From Arenicola marina (taxonomy: Eukaryota; Annelida; Polychaeta; Arenicolidae): a stretch of 64,000 nucleotides of DNA. Positions 11,001 to 24,300 of this stretch are shown here, piece by piece. Position 1 is the stretch's first letter. Every line of letters starts with the position of its first letter. The notes below the pieces were generated by a model, which was not told where the DNA came from, did no database searches, and worked only from the letters and a program-made list of their open reading frames with translations. The stretch spans positions 21,870,352 to 21,934,351 of the forward strand of contig OZ025257.1 of NCBI GenBank assembly GCA_964019135.1, written 5' to 3'. The position numbers and the translations under genes were made by a program.

Positions 11001-14000
11001 ACAAATAACACGGTCACTTTAATAAGGCTCCATTACTACACCGTACAAATAACACGGTCACTTTAATAAGGCTCCATTACTACACCGTACAAATAACACG
11101 GTCACTTTAATAAGGCTCTATTACTACACCGTACAAATAACACGGTCACTTTAATAAGGCTCCAATACTGCACCGTACAAATAACACAGTCACTTTTAAT
11201 AAGGCTCCAATACTACACCGTACAAATAACACGGTCCCTTTAATAAGGCTCCAATACTACACCGTACAAATAACACGGTCACTTTAATAAGGCTCCATTA
11301 CTACACCGTAAAATAACACGGTCACTTTAATAAGGCTCCATTACTACACCGTACAAATAACACGGACACTTTAATAAGGCTCCAATACCACACCGTACAA
11401 ATAACACGGTCCCTTTAATAAGGCTCCAATACTACACCGTACAAATAACACGGTCACTTTAATAAGGCTCCAATACTACACCGTACAAATAACACAGTCA
11501 CTTTAATAAGGCTCCAATACTACACCGTACAAATAACACGGTCCCTTTAATAAGGCTCCAATACTACACCGTACAAATAACACGGTCACTTTAATAAGGC
11601 TCCAATACTACACCGTACAAATAACACGGTCACTTTATTAAGGCTCCAATACTACACCGTAAAATAACACGGTCCCTTTAATAAGGCTCCATTACTACAC
11701 CGTACAAATAACACGGTCACTTTAATAAGGCTCCATTACTACACCGTACAAATAACACGGACACTTTAATAAGGCTCCATTACTACACCGTACAAATTAC
11801 ACGGTCACTTTAATAAGGCTCCATTACTACACCGTACAAATAACACGGTCACTTTAATAAGGCTCCAATACTGCACCGTACAAATAACAAAGCCACATTA
11901 ATAAGGCTCCAATGCTACACGGTACAAATAACACAGTCACTTTAATAAGGCTCCAATACTACACCGTACAAATAACACAGTCACCTTAATAAGGCTCCAA
12001 TACTACACCGTACAAATAACACGGTCACTTTAATAAGGCTCCAATACTACACCGTACAAATAACACGGTCACTTTAATAAGGCTCCAATACTACACCGTC
12101 CAAATAACACAGTCACTTTAATAAGACCCCAATACTACACCGTACAAATAACACGGTCACTTTAATAAGGCTCCAATACTACACCGTACAAATAACACGG
12201 TCACTTTAATAAGGCTCCAATACTACACCGTACAAATAACACAGTCACTTTAATAAGGCTCCAATACTACACCGTACAAATAACACGGTCACTTTAATGA
12301 GACCCCAATACTACACCGTACAAATAACACGGTCACTTTAATAAGGCTCCAATACTACACCGTACAAATAACACGGTCACTTTAATAAGGCTCCAATACT
12401 ACACCGTGCAAATAACACGGTCACTTTAATAAGGCTCCAATACTACACGGTACAAATAACACAGTCACTTTAATAAGGCTCCAATACTACATCGTACAAA
12501 TAACACGGTCACTTTAATAAGACCCCAATACTACACCGTACAAATAACACGGTCACTTTAATAAGGCTCCATTACTACACCGTACAAGTAACACGGTCAC
12601 TTTAATAAGGCTCCAATACTACACCGTACAAATAACACGGTCCCTTTAATAAGACCCCAATGCTACACCGTAAAATAACACGGTCACTTTAATGAGGCTC
12701 CAATACTACAACGTAAAATAACACATTCACTTTAATAAGGCTCCAATGCTACACCGTAAAATAACACGGTCACTTTAATGAGGCTGAAATACTACACCGT
12801 ACAAATAACACGGTCACTTTAATAAGGCTCCAATGCTACACCGTAAAATAACACGGTCACTTTAATGAGGCTCCAATACTACAACGTAAAACAACACGGT
12901 CACTTCATTAAGGCTCCAATACTACACCGTACAAATAACACGGTCACTTTAATAAGGCTCCAATACTACAACGTAAAATAACACGGTCACTTTAATAAGG
13001 CTCCAATACTACAACGTAAAATAACACGGTCACTTCAATAAGGCTCCAATACTACACCGTACAAATAACACAGTCACTTTAATAAGGCTCCAATACTACA
13101 CCGTACAAATAACACGGTCACTTTAATAAGGCTCCATTACTACACCGTACAAATAACTCAGTCACTTTAATAAGGCTCCAATACTACACCGTACAAATAA
13201 CACAGTCACTTTAATAAGGCTCCAATACTACACCGTACAAATAACACGGTCACTTTAATAAGGCTCCATTACTACACCGTACAAATAACACAGTCACTTT
13301 AATAAGGCTCCAATACTACACCGTAAAATAACACAGTCACTTTAATAAGGCTCCAATACTACACCGTACAAATAACACGGTCACTTTAATAAGGCTCCAT
13401 TACTACACCGTACAAATAACACGGTCACTTTAATAAGGCTCCAATACTACACCGTAAAATAACACAGTCACTTTAATAAGGCTCCAATACTACACCGTAC
13501 AAATAACACGGTCACTTTAATAAGGCTCCAATACTACACCGTACAAATAACACGGTCACTTTAATAAGGCTCCAATACTACACCGTACAAATAACACGGT
13601 CACTTTAATAAGGCTCCAATACTACACCGTACAAATAACACGGTCACTTTAATAAGGCTCCAATACTACACCGTACAAATAACGCAGCCACTTTAATAAG
13701 GCTCCAATACTGCACCGTACAAATAACACGGTCACTTTAATAAGGCTCCAATACTACACCGTACAAATAACACGGTCACTTTAATAAGGCTCCAATACTA
13801 CACCGTACAAATAACACGGTCACTTTAATAACTCTCCAATACTTCACCATACAAATAACACGGTCACTTTAATAAGGCTCCAATGCTACAACGTAAAATA
13901 ACACGGTCACTTTAATAAGGCTCCATTACCACACCGTACAAATAACACGGTCACTTTAATAAGGCTCCAATACTACACCGTACAAATAACACGGTCCCTT

Positions 14001-14621
14001 TAATAAGGCTCCAATACTACACCGTACAAATAACACAGTCACTTTAATAAGGCTCCAATACTGCACCGTACAAATAACACGGTCCCTTTAATAAGGCTCC
14101 AATACTACACCATACAAATAACACGGTCACTTTAATAAGGCTCCAATACTACACCGTACAAATAACACGGTCCCGTTAATAAGGCTCCAATACTACACCG
14201 TACAAATAACACGGTCCCTTTAATAAGGCTCCAATACTGCACCGTACAAATAACACGGTCACTTTAATAAGGCTCCAATACTACACCGTACAAATAACAC
14301 GGTCACTTTAATAAGGCTCCAATACTACACCGTACAAATAACACGGTCCCTTTAATAAGGCTCCAATACTACACCGTACAAATAACACGGACACTTTAAT
14401 AAGGCTCCAATACTACACCGTACAAATAACACGGACACTTTAATAAGGCTCCAATACCACACCGTACAAATAACACGATCACTTCAATAAGGCTACAATA
14501 CCTCACCGTAAAATAACAAGGACACTTTAATAAGACTCCAACACTATACCGTAAAATAACACAGTCACTTTAATAAGGCTCCAATACCATACCGTGCAAA
14601 TAACACGGACACTTTAATAAG
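8033..14621 (+). repeat. 44-bp minisatellite, copy A (about 150 units)
   Basis: About 6.6 kb of tandem 44-bp units, typified by AATAAGGCTCCAATACTACA followed by CCGTACAAATAACACGGTCA and CTTT, with 43-bp variants lacking a C in CCGTAAAATAAC. It lies in the NPF intron after the signal/mature exon. Rare variants (AACAAAGCCACATT at about 9907 and 11886; CACTTTTAATAA at 9212 and 11191) recur about 1979 bp apart, showing an internal duplication of about 45 units. The first and last units are the most diverged, as expected for array edges. Confidence 0.97.
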
Positions 14622-14629
14622 ATTATAGG

Positions 14630-14680
14630 GCCGCCCGATAGCTCAGTGGGTTAGAGAGTCTCTACACGACCCTGTTCACC
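14630..14680 (+). mobile_element. tRNA-derived SINE head fragment, copy A
   Basis: GCCGCCCGATAGCTCAGTGG followed by GTTAGAG matches a Pol III A box and is nearly the same as the head of the SINE at 55915. No matching B box follows at tRNA distance, so this is a 5' fragment, not a tRNA gene. It abuts the 3' end of the 44-bp array. Confidence 0.55.
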
Positions 14681-14689
14681 AGATGGCGA

Positions 14690-15469
14690 CATTGTTCGAC
14701 TTTAATCCCATCACAGCACGTATATAGTGCCGCCATCTAGTGATCCTTTTCGCAGTTAGCTGATGAATTGTGCTTCCATCTAGTGGGCCATTTGGTAACA
14801 AATATTGCCATGGTAACGGCGCGATGAGACGATATCGTCTGGTGCAGACGGCCGCTCTGGCATTGGGATAGGCTACTATTGCACCTAGTGTCCTAAATAC
14901 GAGCATTAGTTAATCTTTTTTTTGAGTAAGAGGCAGACGACATTGTATGGACATATGAACGTTTAATGCGAGAGGGAGGCTGGCCCACAAGCACATAATG
15001 AAAGTTTCTATTTTGTGCGACAAGTACTTGCTGGGCGTGTTAACTTATATATATTTATATATATATATAAGTGTTTGCGTCACGTTCTATAGATTTAAGT
15101 GTACAAGTTGGACGGAGAAAAATTCAATAAGGGGCGCTAACATTGCTTTGCCTATCCCATTACTAATCTTGCTAACCTGTAGTAGTGTTTACGCATGATG
15201 TTTTCTACACGTAGTAAAGTATGTATGCTCCAATAGAATAGACATTTTTATACAGCTACACATTGGGTCAAATAATTTCGGCCAATGCACGAAAGGGAGT
15301 GACATGGCCCATTGATCTTTAATCTACAGATGATCAATCTAGTTGTTGTCTTAGTTACAATTAACGTCTCTATGCTAATGAATCGTCCACTGATTTTGTG
15401 GACATTTCCGGTTGAATTCTTGAAGAAAACTTGTCCATCCCTTGTCCATGCTGTTTCGACCCTGTGCGC
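14690..15469. other. Intronic non-coding DNA, copy A
   Basis: This is the single-copy flank after the 44-bp array, AT-rich with a short TA run near 15045-15070. Three motifs related to the CTCF consensus lie at its left edge (see findings). I searched for the NPF exon that should begin with TTY GGN after an AG and did not find one here. Confidence 0.5.
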
Positions 15470-15669
15470 NNNNNNNNNNNNNNNNNNNNNNNNNNNNNNN
15501 NNNNNNNNNNNNNNNNNNNNNNNNNNNNNNNNNNNNNNNNNNNNNNNNNNNNNNNNNNNNNNNNNNNNNNNNNNNNNNNNNNNNNNNNNNNNNNNNNNNN
15601 NNNNNNNNNNNNNNNNNNNNNNNNNNNNNNNNNNNNNNNNNNNNNNNNNNNNNNNNNNNNNNNNNNNNN
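15470..15669. other. Assembly gap of exactly 200 N
   Basis: The run is exactly 200 unknown bases, a typical arbitrary scaffold gap. The left contig ends at a base equivalent to 24317 and the right contig starts at a base equivalent to 4962, so the flanking contigs overlap by sequence rather than abut. Confidence 0.98.
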
Positions 15670-16306
15670 TAAAATTTGATATCGGCCTCGTCCTCAATAT
15701 GTCATTATTTTATTGTCGTGTTGAGCAAGCGTGGATCCATGGGGGGGGGGGGCTAGGGGGTTTGCACCACCCTGCCCTCTTTTAGTGGCGAGGATGTTCT
15801 TTTTACAATGGTGACTAACAACTAAGCTGTGCCCCCCCGCCCCCCCCCCCCCCTCCCCCTGCCCTTTTTGTACTGGACCTCCCATATTATTTCGGTCGTA
15901 ACATTTTCAAACTCCCCACCCATCCCCCTTTCTTTGAATAGATGATATCTATCTTGTTAGTTTGTTATGTTACTTTTTTCTGTGGGGAAAGCATGTTCTG
16001 TCAGCAGCTTCAATGTCTCTATTACAAAGAGTGTGTGAGAAGACCCCAATGGAATTGCGGAGGGGGTATCCTGAAACAGCCCTATATTGGAAATCGAATA
16101 GATTGAACGTGGAAGTTTGCCTGAGTTTTCGGAATAACCGTAGCGTCACGTATGGTATTCGTGGTCAAAGAAGGAACAATCAGCTTAAGGAAAACCAGTA
16201 ATTCAATTTTTTTATTTCAGTTCAGTTGAAGACTAAAAATATATAAACTTGTACTAATAAGTGAACCATGATGATACAGCATTGATGCCTCAACCAGCAA
16301 TGTGGA

Positions 16307-17329
16307 TTTAGTCCTCCACCCATGACCTTCATTTAGACGTCGTTTCGGGTTTAGTCCTCCACCCATGACCTCCATTTAGACGTCGGTTCGGGTTTAATCC
16401 TCCATCTATGCCCTTCATTTAGACGTCGGTTCGGGTTTATTCCTCCACCCATGACCTCCATTTAGACGTCGGTTCGGGTTTAGTCCTCCATCCATGACCT
16501 CCATTTAGACGTCGGTTCGGGTTTAGTCCTCCATCCATGACCTTCATTTAGACGTCGGTGCGGGTTTAGTTCTCCACCCATGACCTCCATTTAGACGTCG
16601 GTTCGGGTTTAGTCCTCCATCCATGACCTCCATTTAGACGTCGGTTCGGGTTTAGTCCTCCATCCATGACCTTCATTTAGACGTCGGTGCGGGTTTAGTT
16701 CTCCATCTATGACCTTCATTTAGACGTCGGTTCGGGTTTAGTCCTCCATCCATGACCTCCATTTAGACGTCGGTTCGGGTTTAGTTCTCCATCTATGACC
16801 TTCATTTAGACGTCGGTGCGGGTTTATTCCTCCACCCATGACCTCCATTTAGACGTCGGTTCGGGTTTAATCCTCCATCTATGCCCTTCATTTAGACGTC
16901 GGTTCGGGTTTATTCCTCCACCCATGACCTCAATTTAGACATCGGTTCGGGTTTAGTCCTCCACCGATGACCTTCATTTAGACGTCGGTTCGTGTTTATT
17001 CCTCCACCCATGACCTCCATTTAGACGTCGGTTCGGGGTTAGTCCTCCACCCATGACCTCCATTTAGACGTCGGTTCAGGTTTAATCCTCCATCTATGCC
17101 CTTCATTTAGACGTCGGTTCGGGTTTATTCCTCCACCCATGACCTCCATTTAGACGTCGGTTCGGGTTTAATCCTCCATCTATGCCCTTCATTTAGACGT
17201 CGGTTCGGGTTTATTCCTCCACCCATGACCTCAATTTAGACATCGGTTCGGGTTTAGTCCTCCACCCATGACCTTCATTTAGACGTCGGTTCGGGTTTAG
17301 TCCTCCACCCATGACCTCCATTTAGACGG
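16307..17329 (+). repeat. 43-bp minisatellite, copy B (about 24 units)
   Basis: The unit and flanks are the same as at 5585-6478, but the array is 129 bp longer, which is exactly three units. The extra units lie in the first half of the array, where the order of variants differs from copy A. Confidence 0.95.
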
Positions 17330-17949
17330 TTTCGGTCACCCTGACGCAATGATTAATTTTCTTGATTACGACGCAGCCGGAGGCCTATCAGTGCAACACG
17401 TGACCTGACACGAACCAATTACGAGACGCGGTGGCCGCGCGAGGATCGCCGGGAAGACTCGACCCCCTCATGTGGTCGTTTGGGGCGGACAACAAGCTGC
17501 ACACGTGTGGACGGACGGACATACCTTCCCGGCATGCACTGGGCGAGGGAGGGATGGGTAGTAGCCATACGACTTCTACATGTGTGTCACATACGGGTCT
17601 CATCAGGGATTGGGTCGTTACTTGGCAATGTCACTGGCACCAGGGACCTCAGGCTCAGCGTCAGGAGGTCCCACCGGGCCGCAATAATGAGAGCTTAATT
17701 GTTGTTGATATATGGCCTTACTTTCTGGGGCCTGAAGCGGTGCTGAGAGCCAATGAATCAATGCCCCAGATGGCAGGTGTAATAACGGGACTTCGCCCAA
17801 GTCTCGTCGTCCGGGCGGCTCGCTCAACAACTGTCAGACGAGACGACGGCGTGACTACGCAGTTTTCTCGTTTCAAGTGGCATTGTTTACGAGGATTTTT
17901 AGTACGAGGCGCAAGGAGACAACGAAATCACAGTGGCTGTGTTGAGTAA
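17330..17949 (+). other. GC-rich block upstream of NPF, copy B
   Basis: This is the allelic counterpart of 6480-7113. The open frame from 17431 runs 172 codons and ends at 17949 because an 18-base segment present in copy A is missing. The tolerated change at the end argues weakly against a constrained protein. Confidence 0.3.
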
Positions 17950-18319
17950 CTTTGGATTTGGATCATTTAAATGACACACCACACACCAAAATCACATCTT
18001 TGCTCCATCCTCAAGCTGTTTCTCTTGCTGATCTGTCTCGTCTACGATGTAAGAATGCGCACACAAGAGATGGTCACCTTGTAATCAGTATTGCTCTTGA
18101 TTTTCGCATTATTTTGATGGCTTATTCATCTTCTTCCATGTATATATTTGTCGTTAATCGTTGGTCCATAAACAAGCGACATCTGTCCAACATTTCATGT
18201 AACTTTAAATTATCTTAATTGACATTAATTAATTGTCGTGTATTATGTGCCCGCTTGGACAATGGGCAAATGTTTAATATAGTTAATAAAGCTTACAATT
18301 GCTTCTTCTTTTCTCGCAG

Positions 18320-21300
18320 ATGATGATGAAAACACAGCTAGGTTCGCTCGCCACATTCCGACTGTTCTTCCTCTGTCTGGTATTGGGACTTATTTTCCCT
18401 GCGGAAGGATACAAAATCGTCGACCTGCGTTCTGCGCCACCGGAAGGGCCTCCGATGCGACCCGATCACTTCCGGAGTGTAGCGGAACTCAACAAGTACC
18501 TCGCCGATCTCACTGACTATTACACAGTTCTAGGCCGACCAAGGTATGTCAGGCCCATCTATCTCTGTTTACAATCACAGTAGGTATCCCGAACCCTTTT
18601 CAGTCTGGCGGAAAGTAGACTAGTGCGGAAACTAGTGCAAGCAAGCAATTCAAGGCGAGAGGTTCTGAGGTCCTGCTGCCCTGAAGGTGGAGGGTAAGGG
18701 GCAAGCGTTCGGAGAGTCCTTTCCAATTGATCAGGGTTGGTGAATATGCTTTCAGTGATTTCTACAAAATCAAGGCAGGGGAAAGGGAGAGAGAGAGGAG
18801 TGAGTTTGGGGCGGGTGGAGGGTGTCCAGCCCCAATGGACATCCCTCTTGAATTCCACGGTGAGACTCCAAAACCATACCGTACAAATGACACGGTCACT
18901 TTAATAAGACCCCAATACTACACCGTACAAATAACACGGTCACTTTAATAAGGCTCCAATACTACACCGTACAAATAACACGGTCACTTTAATAAGGCTC
19001 CAATACTGCACCGTACAAATAACACGGTCACTTTAATAAGACCCCAATACTACACCGTACAAATAACACGGTCACTTTAATAAGACCCCAACACCATACC
19101 GTATAAATACACGATCACTTTAATAAGGCTCCATTACTACACCGTACAAATAACACGGTCACTTTAATAAGGCTCCATTACTACACCGTACAAATAACAC
19201 GGTCACTTTAATAAGGCTCCAATACTGCACCGTACAAATAACACGGTCACTTTAATAAGGCTCCAATACTACACCGTACAAATAACACGGTCACTTTAAT
19301 AAGGCTCCATTACAACACCGTACAAATAACACGGTCACTTTAATAAGGCTCCAATACTACACCGTACAAATAACACTGTCACTTTAATAAGACCCCAATA
19401 CTACACCGTACAAATAACACGGTCCCTTTAATAAGGCTCCAATATTACACCGTACAAATAACACAGTCACTTTAATAAGGCTCCATTACTACACCGTACA
19501 AATAACACAGTCACTTTAATAAGGCTCCAATACTACACCGTACAAATAACACAGTCACTTTAATAAGGCTCCAATACTACACCGTACAAATAACACGGTC
19601 ACTTTAATAAGAACCCAATACTACACCGTACAAATACCACGGTCACTTTAATAAGGCTCCATTACTACACCGTACAAATAACACGGTCACTTTAATAAGG
19701 CTCCAATACTGCACCGTACAAATAACACAGTCACTTTAATAAGGCTCCAATGCTACACTGTACAAATAACACAGTCACTTTAATAAGGCTCCAATACTAC
19801 ACCGTACAAATAACACAGTCACTTTAATAAGGCTCCAATACTACACCGTACAAATAACACGGTCCCTTTAATAAGGCTCCAATACTACACCGTACAAATA
19901 ACACAGTCACTTTAATAAGGCTCCATTACTACACCGTACAAATAACACGGTCACTTTAATAAGGCTCCAATACTACACCGTACAAATAACACGGTCACTT
20001 TAATAAGGCTCCATTACTACACCGTACAAATAACACGGTCACTTCAATAAGGCTCCAATACTACACCGTACAAATAACACGGTCACTTTAATAAGGCTCC
20101 ATTACTACACCGTAAAATAACACGGTCACTTTAATAAGGCTCCATTACTACACCGTACAAATAACACGGACACTTTAATAAGGCTCCAATACTACACCGT
20201 ACAAATAACACGGTCCCTTTAATAAGGCTCCAATACTACACCGTACAAATAACACGGTCACTTTAATAAGGCTCCAATACTACACCGTACAAATAACACA
20301 GTCACTTTAATAAGGCTCCAATACTACACCGTACAAATAACACGGTCCCTTTAATAAGGCTCCAATACTACACCGTACAAATAACACGGTCACTTTAATA
20401 AGGCTCCATTACTACACCGTACAAATAACACGGTCACTTTATTAAGGCTCCAATACTACACCGTAAAATAACACGGTCCCTTTAATAAGGCTCCATTACT
20501 ACACCGTACAAATAACACGGTCACTTTAATAAGGCTCCATTACTACACCGTACAAATAACACGGACACTTTAATAAGGCTCCATTACTACACCGTACAAA
20601 TAACACGGTCACTTTAATAAGGCTCCATTACTACACCGTACAAATAACACGGTCACTTTAATAAGGCTCCAATACTGCACCGTACAAATAACAAAGCCAC
20701 ATTAATAAGGCTCCAATGCTACACCGTACAAATAACACAGTCACTTTAATAAGGCTCCAATACTACACCGTACAAATAACACAGTCACTTTAATAAGGCT
20801 CCAATACTACACCGTACAAATAACACGGTCACTTTAATAAGGCTCCAATACTACACCGTACAAATAACACGGTCACTTTAATAAGGCTCCAATACTACAC
20901 CGTACAAATAACACAGTCACTTTAATAAGACCCCAATACTACACCGTACAAATAACACGGTCACTTTAATAAGGCTCCAATACTACACCGTACAAATAAC
21001 ACGGTCACTTTAATAAGGCTCCAATACTACACCGTACAAATAACACAGTCACTTTAATAAGGCTCCAATACTACACCGTACAAATAACACGGTCACTTTA
21101 ATAAGGCTCCAATACTACACCGTACAAATAACACGGTCACTTTAATAAGGCTCCAATACTACACCGAGCAAATAACACGGTCACTTTAATAAGGCTCCAA
21201 TACTACACGGTACAAATAACACAGTCACTTTAATAAGGCTCCAATACTACACCGTACAAATAACACGGTCACTTTAATAAGACCCCAATACTACACCGTA

Positions 21301-24300
21301 CAAATAACACGGTCACTTTAATAAGGCTCCATTACTACACCGTACAAGTAACACGGTCACTTTAATAAGGCTCCAATACTACACCGTACAAATAACACGG
21401 TCCCTTTAATAAGACCCCAATGCTACACCGTAAAATAACACGGTCACTTTAATGAGGCTCCAATACTACAACGTAAAATAACACATTCACTTTAATAAGG
21501 CTCCAATGCTACACCGTAAAATAACACGGTCACTTTAATGAGGCTGAAATACTACACCGTACAAATAACACGGTCACTTTAATAAGGCTCCAATGCTACA
21601 CCGTAAAATAACACGGTCACTTTAATGAGGCTCCAATACTACAACGTAAAATAACACGGTCACTTCATTAAGGCTCCAATACTACACCGTACAAATAACA
21701 CAGTCACTTTAATAAGGCTCCAATACTACAACGTAAAATAACACGGTCACTTCAATAAGGCTCCAATACTACACCGTACAAATAACACAGTCACTTTAAT
21801 AAGGCTCCAATACTACACCGTACAAATAACACGGTCACTTTAATAAGGCTCCATTACTACACCGTACAAATAACTCAGTCACTTTAATAAGGCTCCAATA
21901 CTACACCGTACAAATAACACAGTCACTTTAATAAGGCTCCAATACTACACCGTACAAATAACACGGTCACTTTAATAAGGCTCCATTACTACACCGTACA
22001 AATAACACAGTCACTTTAATAAGGCTCCAATACTACACCGTAAAATAACACAGTCACTTTAATAAGGCTCCAATACTACACCGTACAAATAACACGGTCA
22101 CTTTAATAAGGCTCCAATACTACACCGTACAAATAACACGGTCACTTTAATAAGGCTCCAATACTACACCGTACAAATAACACGGTCACTTTAATAAGGC
22201 TCCAATACTACACCGTACAAATAACACGGTCACTTTAATAAGGCTCCAATACTACACCGTACAAATAACACGGTCACTTTAATAAGGCTCCAATACTACA
22301 CCATACAAATAACGCAGCCACTTTAATAAGGCTCCAATACTGCACCGTACAAATAACACGGTCACTTTAATAAGGCTCCAATACTACACCGTACAAATAA
22401 CACGGTCACTTTAATAAGGCTCCAATACTACACCGTACAAATAACACGGTCACTTTAATAACTCTCCAATACTACACCATACAAATAACACGGTCACTTT
22501 AATAAGGCTCCAATGCTACAACATAAAATAACACGGTCACTTTAATAAGGCTCCATTACCACACCGTACAAATAACACGGTCACTTTAATAAGGCTCCAA
22601 TACTACACCGTACAAATAACACGGTCCCTTTAATAAGGCTCCAATACTACACCGTACAAATAACACAGTCACTTTAATAAGGCTCCAATACTGCACCGTA
22701 CAAATAACACGGTCCCTTTAATAAGGCTCCAATACTACACCGTACAAATAACACGGTCCCTTTAATAAGGCTCCAATACTACACCGTACAAGTAACACGG
22801 TCACTTTAATAAGGCTCCATTACTACACCGTACAAATAACACGGTCACTTTATTAAGGCTCCAATACTACACCGTAAAATAACACGGTCCCTTTAATAAG
22901 GCTCCAATACTGCACCGTACAAATAACACGGTCCCTTTAATAAGGCTCCAATACTACACCGTACAAATAACACGGTCACTTTAATAAGGCTCCATTACTA
23001 CACCGTACAAATAACACGGTCACTTTATTAAGGCTCCAATACTACACCGTAAAATAACACGGTCCCTTTAATAAGGCTCCAATACTGCACCGTACAAATA
23101 ACACGGTCACTTTAATAAGGCTCCAATACTACACCGTACAAATAACACGGTCACTTTAATAAGGCTCCAATACTACACCGTACAAATAACACGGTCCCTT
23201 TAATAAGGCTCCAATACTACACCGTACAAATAACACGGACACTTTAATAAGGCTCCAATACTACACCGTACAAATAACACGGACACTTTAATAAGGCTCC
23301 AATACCACACCGTACAAATAACACGATCACTTCAATAAGGCTACAATACCTCACCGTAAAATAACAAGGACACTTTAATAAGACTCCAACACTATACCGT
23401 AAAATAACACAGTCACTTTAATAAGGCTCCAATACCATACCGTGCAAATAACACGGACACTTTAATAAGATTATAGGGCCGCCCGATAGCTCAGTGGGTT
23501 AGAGAGTCTCTACACGACCCTGTTCACCAGATGGCGACATTGTTCGACTTTAATCCCATCACAGCACGTATATAGTGCCGCCATCTAGTGATCCTTTTCG
23601 CAGTTAGCTGATGAATTGTGCTTCCATCTAGTGGGCCATTTGGTAACAAATATTGCCATGGTAACGGCGCGATGAGACGATATCGTCTGGTGCAGACGGC
23701 CGCTCTGGCATTGGGATAGGCTACTATTGCACCTAGTGTCCTAAATACGAGCATTAGTTAATCTTTTTTTTGAGTAAGAGGCAGACGACATTGTATGGAC
23801 ATATGAACGTTTAATGCGAGAGGGAGGCTGGCCCACAAGCACATAATGAAAGTTTCTATTTTGTGCGACAAGTACTTGCTGGGCGTGTTAACTTATATAT
23901 ATTTATATATATATATAAGTGTTTGCGTCACGTTCTATAGATTTAAGTGTACAAGTTGGACGGAGAAAAATTCAATAAGGGGCGCTAACATTGCTTTGCC
24001 TATCCCATTACTAATCTTGCTAACCTGTAGTAGTGTTTACGCATGATGTTTTCTACACGTAGTAAAGTATGTATGCTCCAATAGAATAGACATTTTTATA
24101 CAGCTACACATTGGGTCAAATAATTTCGGCCAATGCACGAAAGGGAGTGACATGGCCCATTGATCTTTAATCTGCAGATGATCAATCTAGTTGTTGTCTT
24201 AGTTACAATTAACGTCTCTATGCTAATGAATCGTCCACTGATTTTGTGGACATTTCCGGTTGAATTCTTGAAGAAAACTTGTCCATCCCTTGTCCATGCT

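Larger units (their letters stand above)
4962..15469 (+). repeat. Large duplicated segment, copy A (right end of contig 1)
   Basis: The whole interval recurs at 15670-24317 in the same order and orientation, with only scattered single-base differences, small indels (for example 18 bases present here near 7095-7112 and absent from copy B) and changes in array length. The copy stops at the 200-N gap, at a position equal to 24317 in copy B. The pattern fits two haplotypes of one locus left side by side at a scaffold join. It contains the 43-bp array, the NPF signal/mature exon and the 44-bp array. Confidence 0.9.

Noticed and set aside
5585..14621. Regular repeats that could be taken for a CRISPR array
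   Set aside because: The 43- and 44-bp units are contiguous with no unique spacers, the unit itself varies, and the setting is an animal intron.
14630..14702. A tRNA gene starting at the A-box sequence
   Set aside because: There is no B box at tRNA spacing and no cloverleaf; the head matches a SINE elsewhere in the window.
7487..18543. Two tandem NPF genes
   Set aside because: Only the first coding exon is doubled, it is identical, and the copies meet at a 200-N contig join; only one set of downstream exons exists. Unmerged alleles explain this better.
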